This document shows, in pieces, positions 34,480 through 45,833 of a stretch of 64,000 nucleotides of DNA; position 1 is the first letter of the stretch; each line of letters starts with the position of its first letter. The notes below the pieces were generated by a model. It ran no database searches. It saw only the letters and a list, made by a program, of their open reading frames with translations, and was not told the origin of the DNA. The stretch covers positions 620,001 through 684,000 of the forward strand of contig JAEVLN010000004.1 in the NCBI GenBank assembly GCA_018350325.1, given 5' to 3'. Both the position numbers and the translations under genes were made by a program. The stretch comes from Globodera rostochiensis. Taxonomy: Eukaryota > Nematoda > Chromadorea > Rhabditida > Heteroderidae.

Positions 34480-37400
34480 ATGCGTGCATTACTTTATTTG
34501 CTAACCCTAACATTTGGTCGCTTTCTAAAAAATGTTAATTGCAGTTTTGAAGATTTCAAAAAAAATGCTGATGCTATGTTTTTGGTTGGACAGTGTCTTA
34601 ATAATGAAATAACTCAAAATAAGTTGCTACAAAATTTGCACGATATAGGAGTCAAATTATGCTTACCTACGCTGGTCAAATATCTAACTACAATTGAGGT
34701 ATTTTTGCTTCAATATAATATTTTGTCTGAAACAAAAAATCTTTTGTAGTTTTCTTTTTCGGCATAAATATGTTTAATTGTAAAGTCAGTTCTTGAGTAC
34801 TAATCTTGACTCTTTTGTCACGGTTTAGGCGGCTGGCGGTGGCAGCCGCAAAAGTGCTTTTGAACGATTCAAAGGGAATCGTGGTGCTATGGCTTTGGTT
34901 GAACAGTATATTAAGAAACAAAATAAAGAAACAAGTACTAAGACAAAGTTGTTAAAAAGGTTGGAAGAGATAGGGTTCAAAATGGACAGAAAGACGCTGA
35001 CTAAATACATAAAGGACATTAAGGTATTTTTGCTACAATATAATCCAGAAACAAAAAACAGTCTTTGCAGAAAGAGGCACAACAAAATCCAGGTAGTTTA
35101 AGCCAGCATAGATGTGATTAACTTTCATTCTAAATTAATGGAGTACGGTTGGGGACAGTTTGACGCCGGCCGTTTTGGCGCCGACAAATTTGAATCTAAA
35201 ATTTTGCATTCGCATTTCAATTTTTAGGGGGTGGTTTTTGAAAACAAAAATCGTCATGGAGAATCCGGGACCGTCGAATTACACGAGTTAGAGACAGGAT
35301 CGAATAAGATCTGGGCATTTTTTGACCCGGCTTGCCGGATCCGGACTTTTTGGTGAAAAAGCCAAACTAAATCGGAAGCGCGCAATTATTACTTCGGCGG
35401 TTTGGGGGTTTCAGGGTCGCTGATAGTAGTTAGCTTACAGAGCTAACTACTGCTGATCAATATTCTGACAATTATTTCACACATTCCGAACCCCGAACAC
35501 GATTCGTACTAAAACTCAAAATTGATTTTCAAAAAAAATTCACATTTATTGCCCAAAATCGATTCAAATGCATGAAATGGAAAAGACTAGCAGAGATTTA
35601 TTTACCTATGTACATGTAAAAATAAATTTAAACAACTATTTAATGGGTAAATTTAACGGATATAACATAAAATTCTTCATCACCAAATCGCTTACACCAG
35701 AGAAATTCGGCAAAATATATGTTATAAGTAGGGCCCGGATTTTTAGGGACGAAAAAACGTGAAATAGGGACATATAATAGGGACTAAAAACTAGAGACCG
35801 GTCGAGACGAGATCTCGTCTCGAGGATCTCGAAAAATCTCGACGAGATTCTCGAAAAATCTCGACCTCGAGATCTCGCTCGACCTCGAGATCTCGCTCGA
35901 CTAAAAATGAACTTCACGAGTTTTTTCGAGACCGAGATTTTTTCGAGATTCTCGACTCGAGATCTCGCTCGAAGGAAGCTCGAGATTCTCGATCTCGAGC
36001 CCAAATATTTTTATGAAAAACACACCTTTTTTAAACAAAGATTGCCAATTTTTGTAAAATTTAGCCTTACCAGACCTCTCCTACTCCTAAAAAGCTTTAA
36101 AAAATTACCTAACAAATTAGTCGAAAATTCCAAAATTTTCTCGGCGGCGCCTATCGGCACCGCCGATCCCCCCCCCCCCCCCCCACCCCCATTCAAAAAT
36201 GAATAAAAATTCTCAAAAAGTGTTTGACAAATTAAAAAAATTAATTTCAAAATTTGAATTTTCCGGGCATTTTTGGGTCAGGATTTCACGGGGTTCGGAT
36301 ATTTTTTTTGGAATCCGTCTACATCACTGAAGAGTTATAAATTATGTATGCGAAAATCTCATTTCTTTCGGTTCACTAAACTCACCAAGTGCAAAAATGG
36401 CTTTTAAAGACCAATTGAAAGACGAAAGCTACTATCGAAAAATTGTGCTAGAGAAAGCCTAAGCTTTTTCCTTGCGATTGGTTGAAAATTATTTTTTTGA
36501 TAAATAAAATAACTCCAAAAAATTTTCATAAAAAATCTCGAATCTCGACTGTTTCGGCTCGAGATTTTTCGAGAATCTCGACCTCGAGATCTCGCTCGAC
36601 TAAAAATGAGCTTCACGAGATTTTTCGAGACCGAGATTTTTTCGAGAATCTCGACTCGAGATCTCGCTCGAAGCTTAAGTCCGGTCTCTACTAAAAACCC
36701 CCCAAAAATAGGGACTTAAATTCCCAAAAAAATGAAATATTTATTGTTGTCCTAATTATTTGAAGGTTTTGAATCGCAATTGACGGAATGGGATTTTTCA
36801 AACCCTGCACCGCAGTTTATCCAAGCCACTCAAATTGCACAACAATCCTCCAACTTTACATCGGGCAACCCAGGCTCATCGACAAGCGCATCTAATAGAG
36901 GAAAAAGCATCAACTTTTCAAAAGGATCGAATACTGCCAATTGGCCACTTTCTTCGATTACAGGTACATGAAAAACACGGGAGCAAATGTTAGACGGAAG
37001 GCCAAACTTGTATCCGATTTTTTTTTTGGATTATCTTTTGATTTTAATGGAATTAATTTGAAAATGACCCTCCCAATTTTGTGTGTCAGTCTCATCAAAT
37101 ACTATTTGCCAGGCTCAGCGTCGCATTACGGCGCGATGCCGTCTCAGCAAGCCCCCCAAATTGCACAACAATCCTCCAACTTTACATCAGGCAACCCAGG
37201 CTCATCGACAAGCGCATCGAATAGAGGAAAAAGCACCAACTTTTCAAAAGCACCAGGCTCATCGTCGCATCATCAAGCCCCCCCAACGGACGACACATTT
37301 GTGCAATCCCATGCTGGAATTGATTCTACAAATTGGTTCGGGGGAAATTCGCAAAACGATGAGGGAAGTCTTCAGTCGATGGTCAACCCGAAAAAGCCGA

Positions 37401-39450
37401 GCTCATGGAAAAACGCATGGGGTAAAAGCGTAGCGAAAAAAATGGAAAAGCGCATTCAGCGCGGGCAAAATGTTTAATATTATTAAACATTTTCCTAAAT
37501 TTGCCTTAATCTTTTTTTCAATAAGTTTTTAAAAATAGTTTAAGGACTTTTTCAATGAATCTCATGTTGAAATAAGGATTGGCTATAATTTTAATTCAAA
37601 CTTTGATTCTGATCAATTCGTTATCCTAAATTTTGAGGTGCTGTGTCGAATTTGTTCGGTGCATCCCCTCAAGAACCCCAATTTCTACCGCCAATGCACG
37701 ACACATCAGCAGCATCGTCATATTATTCGACCAATGATCAAACTCTTCAGTCGATGATCACGCCGAGAAATCAAAAAGGTAAAGCGCTCAATATTTCATA
37801 AATTTGCCGCCTGACTTCCAATTTTGGGGAAATTTTTTTAAATTACACTCATTTTATGAGATTTTGTTGGATTGAATATGCCTTTGTCGAACCGACCGGC
37901 CGCAGCTGCGGCGGGTGCCGTCATTTTTAAACTAATTAATTTTTAAATCCTTTGGTTCCGATCAATTTTAGGGTGCTGTTTTTTTGCCCATAAACTTAAT
38001 TATTAAAATAAAAAAGTTAAAAAAAAGAAAAAGTATGGCAGACAAAAAAGAAACTCCTTGGCGTTAAATTCTCCTAATTTTCCTCCAAGTTCATAAGTAG
38101 AGCTGGATCTATGCTCTAAAAATGGCCAAATATGCGTAATTTATGTGCTCTAAAAGGCCAAAAAAATGCCAAAAAGATCAGGATGGCAAAGCGCACGAGA
38201 TATAAAGAGTGAAAAATATATTTCTATGGCATAAAGCCAAAATTGGCATATTTTAAACAAAGTGCGACAAGTAAAGAGTGAAAATATAATATATTTCTAT
38301 GGCATAAAACCAAAATTGACATATGGAAAATGCCAAGAGGCTTGATTGGACATAATAGGGATTTATTCTCAAAAAGGCCGAAATTGGGACTAAAAAGTCG
38401 CTCTAATTCAAAATGTTTTCGAAATGAATGCTATTTCTGGGCTTCTCTCGTCAAACCTATCCGGAAAAAATAGGTTAAACCCTAAAAATCTGTCTCTATT
38501 GATTCGGGCAAAAATTGCAAAGCAATGATGGAGATCTTGCTTCGGTGGTCAGGCCGAAAAATACGAGCTCATCGAAAGGTAAAAATGCTGCATTCTAGTG
38601 TGCTGTTTTTTGGCCCATAAACTTAATTATTAAAATAAAAATGTTTAAAAAAAGAAAAAGTACGGCAGACAAAAAAGAAACTCCTTGGCGTTAAAATTCT
38701 CCTAATTTTCCTCCAAGTTTATAAGTAGAGCTGGATCTATGCTCTAAAAATGGCCAAATATGCGCAATTTATATGCTCCAAAAAGGCCAAAAAAATGCCA
38801 AAATCAGGATGGCAAAGCGCACGATATTTCATAAATTTGCCTGACTTCCCATTTTGGGGAGTTTTTTTTTAAATAATTACGATTAGAGGATACGGTAAAT
38901 GTGTTATATTGTCCATCATTAGTTTCTATGGCATAAAGCCAAAATTGGCATATGGGAAAATGCCAAGAGGCTTGATCCGCATCGAAAGGTAAAAATGCTG
39001 CGAAAAGGGGAAAGGAAATAATCTATATTTTTGAATTAATTGTCTTAATTAATTGAAGGTTTTTACGGGACGCCGTACCTCCCAAATCAATCGCAATCGA
39101 CGGGACGGACCGGCGCATCCAACTTTTCCAGCTCCACACCAAAATCATCCAACTTTAATTCGGGCAACCCCGGCTCATCGTCGCATTACGGTGGCGCGAT
39201 ACCGTTTCAGCAAGCCCCAATGTCGGGCACGTTATTCCCAGCATTCTCAAATCAGCCGTCCAATCAATCAGCCCCATTAAATCCATCCACTAACTCTGTG
39301 TCATCCCAACCTGGAACGCCTTCTTTGGATTGGAGCGGGGGAAATTCGCAAAACAATGATGGAAGTCTTTATTCGGTGGTCAACACGAGAAGGCCAAGCT
39401 CATCGATAGGTAAAAATGCAACAAAGCCAGGGAAAAAGCCGAGAAACTAG
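34480..39450 (+). CDS. Large modular effector-like secreted protein, about 491 aa
   Basis: Exons 34480-34698, 34829-35023, 35071-35092, 36766-36963, 37113-37421, 37638-37778 and 39059-39450 join in one frame (1476 nt with stop). The ATG follows CATTTTTCAG directly. Exon 1 has a signal peptide (MRALLYLLTLTFGRFL, then NVNC) and a helical domain ending TLVKYLTTIE. Exon 2 is a second copy of that domain (KLLKRLEEIGFKMDRKTLTK). The remaining exons are low-complexity, with NFTSGNPGSSTSASNRGKS twice, HYGAMPSQQAP, SPQEPQF and GRTGASNFSSSTPKSSNF. The end is SLDWSGGNSQNNDGSLYSVV followed by a Lys-rich tail. All introns after exon 3 are phase 1. Intron 3 carries a MITE. A decayed extra exon (NDGDLASVVRPKN) lies at about 38500-38575. 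Function unknown; secretion and a gland-expressed effector role are inferred. An alternative end is readthrough of a donor into a basic tail. Confidence 0.8.
35792..36690. mobile_element. hAT-like element, 899 bp, in intron 3 of the gene at 34480
   Basis: Begins TAGAGACCGGTCGAGACGAG and ends AAGTCCGGTCTCTA, flanked by CTAAAAAC at 35784-35791 and 36691-36698. The ends are GAGATCTCG-rich like the element at 32024. The middle (about 36010-36530) is a different sequence with a GC-rich palindrome and a C run, so a second insertion is nested in it. The tandem paralogues at about 44290 and 50700 lack the element. Confidence 0.9.
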
Positions 39451-40640
39451 AGTTGTGCAACTAATCAATGATTCCCGAAGATCATCATTTCCGATCACTC
39501 ACTGTTCACAATTGTTATTCTGTTAAACTCTTTTTTGCTATTATTGTATTGAGCTTTGAGCTTCTTTCTGAAAACAAAATATTTCGGCGAATCGAAATTT
39601 TAAAATACCGGGCTCGGCACCAGGGATGGGCACCGACGACCTCAAAAATTCCGCATCTTCAAAATTTTTCGGAAATCGGAATTTCGAGCCCAAAAATGTC
39701 AGAACTCGGAAAAATTTTCGTAAAATGTTGCCTTGGGGAAATAAAATCAATCTAAGAATCCAAAACACTAATACATTGGAAAAAAGTCAAGAATACTACC
39801 GTTCTGTGAGCATATATTGTGAGGGAAACAGTTTCTAAAAATTTTAAAAATATTTATAATTTTTAAAATTGGAATGATTCACTTTTTTGCTCAGCAAAAT
39901 TGGCGAATTGTAAAAAAAAACATAGCTTCTCGGTCGGACCAAAATTTCTTGATTGAGATTTCGATCGAGAATCTCAAAAAAATCACGTCGAGATTTACCG
40001 AGATTTCGATCGAGAATCTCGATCGGTCCGATCTCTAGTCTGCACTCCAGGCACTTCCTTTCACTATTACTTGACCTCTGAATCGTGGTAGGACATTTGC
40101 GCCGCGAATTGGAAAAGCATAGGGGGGGCCCTATTTTTATTTTAAGATTCACTTATTTTCATAAAAAAATTCCAATCTTAGGCCTAAGCCTAAGCCTAAC
40201 AAACCCCAACCTAGGGTGGCTTAGGCCTAAGCCTAACAAACCCCTTTTTGAGTGATTTTGAGCCTTGGCCCTATGCTCCATACTTTCCGCATTTTTTAAT
40301 TTTGAGTTAGACTTTTTCTCTGCGCAAATGCAAAATTTTACCTGCGGCGCAAATTTCCGCGGCGCAAATGTCTGCGTGTCCCATAACAAAACAAAAAAAT
40401 TAAATTTAAAAAAAGAAAGATCCATAAATATTCAAATAAAATCAATTTAAAAAGGAGACTAAACAACAACTTGAAGCAGCTTTTTTCTTGTATTATCTAT
40501 CGAAACGAAAAAAAATTTCGCCTGACCGCTAAAGACTAAAAATTGTCAAAAATGAGAGATTTTTATGCCCGGGGCCTTCTTTCTTTCCCCTCCAATGCAA
40601 AAAAAAGGGGACTTTTTAAATTGCCTTCTTCAGTTGCCAC

Positions 40641-41281
40641 TAGAGTGCGGCGCGGGAGCGGATCCCGCGCGGGATTTTGCGGGATCCCGCTCCGCAATCC
40701 CGCATTTTTTGCGTTTTGCGGGATTGCGGGATTTTGCGGGATTAATCCCGCAAATCCGCTCCCGCAAAGATTTCAAAAAAAAATCCCGCAGAGAGATCCC
40801 GCAATTTAGGTGCGGGATTGATCATTTTGTTAGTGAATAATGTCATTTATCCAAAATTAGGATTGACATTTTGCCAAATCATTCAAATTAAAGTACCAAG
40901 TGGGTGGGATTTTTGGTTGTGAGTCAAGACATAGTGTGGCTAAGTGGTACTGGTGCTGTCCGTAAGATTTGAGGGTGAGGGTTCAAACCCCTACAGTGCG
41001 AATTAATTTTAATAGTTTTCAGTGAGTGTTTGTACTAAAGTAAACAATTTCTTCTTAGTTTTTTCAATCGTTACAAATTTTGTTAGCATCTATTTACTTT
41101 TTGGATTTTTCTTTTTTTATGGTTGGACGAATCCCAAAACCATAGAAAAGATGGATCACACCCAACTCGCTACCTGCCAACTCGCTACTCCCCAACTCGC
41201 TACTTTTGTCCCGACGAGTCGGGACTTGCGGAAAAAAAATCCCGCAGCGGGATCCCGCAAATGCGATTTTGCCGCACTCTA
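40641..41281. mobile_element. hAT-like MITE, 641 bp, with empty site in the window
   Basis: Inverted ends TAGAGTGCGGC / GCCGCACTCTA with GCGGGATCCCGC-rich subterminal repeats, flanked by GTTGCCAC at 40633-40640 and 41282-41289. The homologous locus near 30890 has a single GTTGCCAC and no element. A tRNA-like segment lies inside at about 40930-41000. Confidence 0.93.
40930..41000 (+). repeat. tRNA-derived (SINE-like) segment
   Basis: Contains an A-box-like TGGCTAAGTGGT at 40937-40948 and a B-box-like GGTTCAAACCC at 40980-40990 with tRNA-like spacing. I cannot fold a convincing acceptor stem, so this is a pseudo-tRNA or SINE head. A duplicate lies at about 47311-47381. Confidence 0.5.
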
Positions 41282-41989
41282 GTTGCCACCACAAAAGAAT
41301 AACAGAAAATGAATGACTTTTGCACCAAAACAATCATTTGGCTTGCCTAAAATGGAATTGGCAAACACATTTCGATTGTGTTGCACACATTTGGCAAAAT
41401 TATACAAATTTCTCTTTTTTCAAAACACGAAAATCATGTTTTCAGGGCACAAAATCTAGCAACTATTTCATAGTTTATTATTTTTTGGAAACTATAATAG
41501 TTTAAAAAACTATTTTAGGCTTTTTCGAAAAATCCTTAAGAAAAATGCAATAACCCCGGAAAATGCACCCTCTAAAGACCGATTTTTTAGAAATTTTCAA
41601 AAAATGCAAACCTAAAAATGAACTTTGTCGAGACTAAACAAAAAATGAGATTTTTTTAAAATTCTCATATTAAAAAATTTTTTTGACTGAATTTCGTTTA
41701 AATTGAAATTTTTATAATAAAAAAGAATTTTGATTAATAAATAAAGTGAACAAATTTTTTTTGATGGTTTACACCCCTAAATCTGGCATTTTTTAGAAAC
41801 TCATTTTTAAAAACTATTTGGACTTTTTAAGCAACTATAAACCAAACTATTTGCAGATTTTAAAATTTTGAGAATTTTTCTTCACTTTTGAGTGGGGGGG
41901 GGGTCGGCGGTCCCGATAGGCGCCGCCGAGAAAATTTTGAATTTCCGACTAATTTGTTAAGGGATTTCCAAATGAACATAAACAAGTAC

Positions 41990-42060
41990 TTGCATTCAAG
42001 AGGGTTCGAACCACACTTTACTCGCCGGACATACATACCACCAAGCCACCAATTCTATAT
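41990..42060 (-). repeat. Second tRNA-like segment, reverse orientation
   Basis: On the minus strand TGGCTTGGTGGT (42048-42037) and GGTTCGAACCC (about 42012-42002) resemble the A and B boxes of a tRNA promoter. A duplicate lies at about 48375-48445. Without a paired acceptor stem I treat it as a SINE/tRNA relic. Confidence 0.5.
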
Positions 42061-42419
42061 GCGGCTTTTTGTAAAAATTCATAAATTTTTTGTCAAAAGT
42101 ACGCAAAACCACAGCCAACCCCTCGGAAAAAAATGAATTTTGTCACTCAATGATCTCATTTAAATCGGAAATTTGCAATCGTTTGAATCTAATAATTTTT
42201 GGTTTTAATAATAAATAAAATTTGGCCCCGTAACCGTCGATAATGGCTTATATCGAAGATGGTGGAGCAATTTCAGCCGCGAGGACATTATTTTACACAG
42301 CAGAGGAAGTAATAAAATAATTCATTATTGTGCAAACATATAGTTTAACAGAACCATCACCTATTTGGAGATTTTTAGCAACTATAAACCAAACTATTTG
42401 GAAATTTTTAGCAACTATA

Positions 42420-42610
42420 AATCCAGGCCCTACGTATTACTAATTTATGCCAATGCCAAAATTGGGCTTGACGTAAATGCCAACCCAACAATTGCCTCGC
42501 ATTGCCTTCACTCTCTTTGTCATAATGCCTAAGCCATCGATTGAAAGCCGTATAGAAAAGGGTGGAAAATGCAGCAAAAGCATCATTTAAACCTATCGCG
42601 TTAAAGCAGG
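42420..42610 (+). promoter_or_regulatory. Family promoter cassette for the gene at 43069
   Basis: ATGCCA at 42447-42452, 42453-42458 and 42477-42482. They are followed by CTTTGTCATAATGCC, GATTGAAAGCCGTATAGAAA and GCAGCAAAAGCATCATTTAA. The TATA-like element is about 515 bp before the start codon; the transcript start is unknown. Confidence 0.7.
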
Positions 42611-43068
42611 GCTCGGATCTCAAATGTTTATAATTTTTAACGTTTTTGTTAAGGAAATTGTGCAAAATTCGAAAATTTTGCCGATTCGAATTTTCAAAAA
42701 TCCAATTTTTTTTTATGATATTGCCATATTTTACAGTTTTCAACTAGTTTTCTGTGAAAAATGCAATAAAAACAAAAACGTACCAATAAAAAATGACTAT
42801 TTTTGTGAACAAATAAACCTTTCATTAGAAAATCCGAAAAGCAGCATCATAAATTGATTTGGTTTTAAAATTTTTGTGTTTCGTTTTTGTCCTGGAATTT
42901 TTTTCGTTTCGTTTTTGAAAACTAAAAATGTTTCGTCCACCCCTACTCGAGACCGACACCCAAAAAGCCCGAGACTTTTTTCGAGTCGAGGACACCCGAG
43001 GACGATGCTCTCAAACATCATTTGATTTAAAAAATAAATTATATAATTCCTTCAAAAAACATTTTCAG

Positions 43069-45245
43069 ATGCGTGCATTACTTTATTTGCTAACCCTAAC
43101 ATTTGGTCGCTTTCTAAAAAATGTTAATTGCAGTTTTGAAGATTTCAAAAAAAATGCTGATGCTATGTTTTTGGTTGGACAGTGTCTTAATAATGAAATA
43201 ACTCAAATAGAGTTGCATCAAAAGTTGAACGATATAGGAGTCATATTAGGCTTACCTACGCTGCGTACATATCTAGAAACAATTCAGGTATTTTTGCTTC
43301 AATATAATATTTTGTCTGAAACAAAAAATCTTTTGTAGGTTTCTTTATCGGCATAAAGATGTTTAATTGTAAAAGTCAGTTCTTGAGTAACCCTTTTTTC
43401 ATGGTTTAGGCGACTAGCGGTATATACCGCAAAAGTGCTTTTGAACTATTCATAAATGATCCTCGTGCTATGGCTTTGGTTGCACAGTATAATAATAAAC
43501 AAGATACAGAAATAACTACTAAGACAAAGTTGTTAAAGAAGTTGGAAAAAATAGGGCTCAAAATGGACATAAAGACGCTGGCTGACTACCTAAGGAGAAT
43601 AGAGGTACTTTTGCTACAATATAATCCAGAAACAAAATTCCAATCCTTGCAGGAAGAGGCACAACAAAATCCAGCAGGTAGTTTAAGCCAGCAAGATGTG
43701 ATTAACTTTCATTCTAAATTAATGGAGTACGGTTGGGGAAGTTTGACGCCGGCTGTTTTGGCGCCGACAAATTTGAATCTAAAAAGAACGCAATTTTGCG
43801 ATTCGCATTTCAATTTTTAGGGGGTGGTTTTTGAAAACAAAAATCGTCATGGAGAATCCTGTTCCGTCGAATTACACAAGTTAGAGACAGTGGTGTAACC
43901 GGATCCGGACATTTTTTGACCCGGCATGCCGGATCCGGACTTTTTGGCGAAAAAGCCGAAAATCGGAATAGCCCATTATTGCTTCGGCGGTTTCCGGGGG
44001 TTTTAGGGTCGCTGATCAAGATTCTGACAATTATTTCACATATTCCGAACCCCGAACACCATTCGTACCAAAAGCCCAAAATCGATTCAAATGCATGAAA
44101 TGGAAAAGACTAGCAGAGATTTATACATGTAAAAATAAAAAACAACTATTCAATAGGTAAATGTAACGGATATAACATAAAATTCTTCACCAAATCGCTT
44201 ACACCAGAGAAATTCGGCAAAATATGTGTTACAAGTAGAGACCGGATTTTTAGGGACGAAAAAACATGAAATAGGACCATATAATAGGGACTAAACCCCC
44301 CTAAAATAGGGACTTAAATTCCCAAAAAAATGAAATATTTATTGTTGTCCTAATTACTTGAAGGTTTTGGCGCAACGGACCATCTCCCAAATCAATCGCA
44401 AGAATGGGATTTTTCAAAACCTGCACCGCCGTTTATCCAAGCCCCCCAAATTGCACAACAATCCTCCAACTTTACATCGGGCAACCCAGGCTCATTGACA
44501 AGCGCATTGAAAAGAGGAAAAAGCATAGACTTTTCAAAAAAGAATTCTGACAATTGGCCACTTTCTTCGATTACAGGTACAGGAAAAACACGGGAGCAAA
44601 TGTTAGATGGAAGGCCAAACTTGTACCCGATTTTTTTTGGATTATCTTTTGATTTTAATGGAATTAATTTGAAAATGACCACCCAATAGTCTTAACAAAT
44701 ACAATTTTCCAGGCGCATTGTCGCATTACGCCGCGATGCCGTCTCAGCAAGTCCCCCCAATGCACGGCACATTTGTGCAATCCCAAGCTGGGACTGATTC
44801 TACGATTTTTTTTGGCGGAAATTCACAAAACAATGAGGGAACTCTTGAGTCGATGGTCAACCCGAAAAATCCGAGCTCATGGAAAAACGCATGGGGTAAA
44901 AGCGTAGCGAAAGATTCATTTTCCTAAATTTGCCTTAATCTTTTTTTGAATAAGTTTTTTTTTAATAATTTATAAGGACTTTTTAAATGAATCTCATGTT
45001 GAAATAAGGATTGGCTATAATTTTAATTCAAACTTTGGTTCTGATCAATTCGTTATCCTAAATTTTGAGGTGCTGTGTCGAATTTGTTCGGTGCATCCCC
45101 TCAAGAACCCCAATTTTCGCCGCCGTCAATGCACGACACATCAGCAGCATCGTCATATTATCCGTCCAATCAACCCGATGATCAAACTCTTCAGTCGATG
45201 ATCACGCCGAGAAATCAAAAAGGTAAAGCGCTCAATATTTCATAA
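43069..45245 (+). CDS. Modular effector-like secreted protein, tandem copy A, about 336 aa
   Basis: Exons 43069-43287, 43410-43604, 43653-43677, 44364-44576, 44713-44895 and 45070-45222 join in frame. If the last donor is read through, the protein ends GKALNIS at 45245. The ATG follows ACATTTTCAG. Exon 1 is a signal peptide plus helical domain (ending TLRTYLETIQ). Exon 2 is a second helical domain (KLLKKLEKIGLKMDIKTLAD). Later exons carry LPNQSQEWDFSKPAPPFIQA, NFTSGNPGS, SHYAAMPSQQVPPMHG, SQNNEGTLESMVNPKN and NLFGASPQEPQF. Without splicing at 43677, exon 3 reads on as SLSQQDVINFHSKLMEYGWG to a stop at 43820, a possible short isoform. The first 139 bases of exon 1 are identical to the gene at 34480, while everything around matches the copy at 49472. 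The usual terminal exon downstream (45625-45833) has lost its acceptor. Confidence 0.78.
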
Positions 45246-45624
45246 ATTTGCCGCCTGACTTCCAATTTTGGGGAAATTTTTTTCTAATTAATTTTTAAAT
45301 TAAACTTTGGTTCCGATCAATTCTAGTGTGCTGTTTTTTGGCCCATAAACTTAATTATTAAAATTAAAATGTTTAAAAAAAGAAAAAGTACGGCAGACAA
45401 AAAAGAAACTCCTTGGCGTTAAAATTCTCCTAATTTTCCTCCAAGTTTATAAGTAGAGCTGGATCTATGCTCTAAAAATGGCCAAATATGCGTAATTTAT
45501 ATGCTCCAAAAGGCCAAAAAAAATCAGGATGGCAAAGCGCACGATATTTCATAAATTTGCCTGACTTCCCATTTTGGGGAGTTTTTTTTTTAATAATTAC
45601 GATTAGAGGATACGGTAAATGTGT

Positions 45625-45833
45625 CATTCTCAAATCAGCCGTCTAATCAATCAGCCCCATTAAATCCATCCACTAAGTTTGTGTCATCCCAACCTGGAAC
45701 GCCTTCTTTGGATTGTAGCGGGGGAAATTCGCAAAACAATGATGGAAGTCTTTATTCGGTGGTCAACACGAGAAGGCCAAGCTCATCGATAGGTAAAAAT
45801 GCAACAAAGCCAGGGAAAAAGCCGAGAAACTAG
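45625..45833 (+). pseudogene. Terminal effector exon truncated at the duplication junction
   Basis: Encodes AFSNQPSNQSAPLNPSTKF and SLYSVVNTRRPSSSIGKN to a stop at 45833, in the phase used by the intact exon at 39059-39450. The preceding sequence is GGTAAATGTGT instead of TTATTCCCAG, so the 5' half and any splice acceptor are missing. No alternative AG nearby keeps the frame open. Confidence 0.75.

Larger units (their letters stand above)
31452..34489. repeat. Right arm of the long inverted repeat (partner 11800-14037)
   Basis: Reverse complement of 11800-14037 through two promoter cassettes, the GC-rich minisatellite and the sequence up to the start codon at 34480. It carries an 801-bp insertion at 31782-32582. 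The arms are separated by about 17.4 kb. Confidence 0.9.
39242..45624. repeat. Tandem duplication unit A, 6383 bp
   Basis: Starts inside the terminal exon of the gene at 34480 (CATTCTCAAATCAGCC) and ends at GGTAAATGTGT. It holds that exon's 3' half, the 40-42 kb repeat block and the complete gene at 43069. Unit B follows directly with nearly identical sequence. Confidence 0.93.

Noticed and set aside
39468..41333. Conserved small open frames repeated at 39.5-41.3 and 45.9-47.7 kb
   Set aside because: Their conservation only reflects the recent 6.4-kb duplication; the older relative at 30.7-31.4 kb does not keep the frames.
40930..42060. Functional tRNA genes
   Set aside because: A- and B-box-like motifs are present, but I could not pair acceptor or anticodon stems, and copies lie inside a MITE or repeated block.
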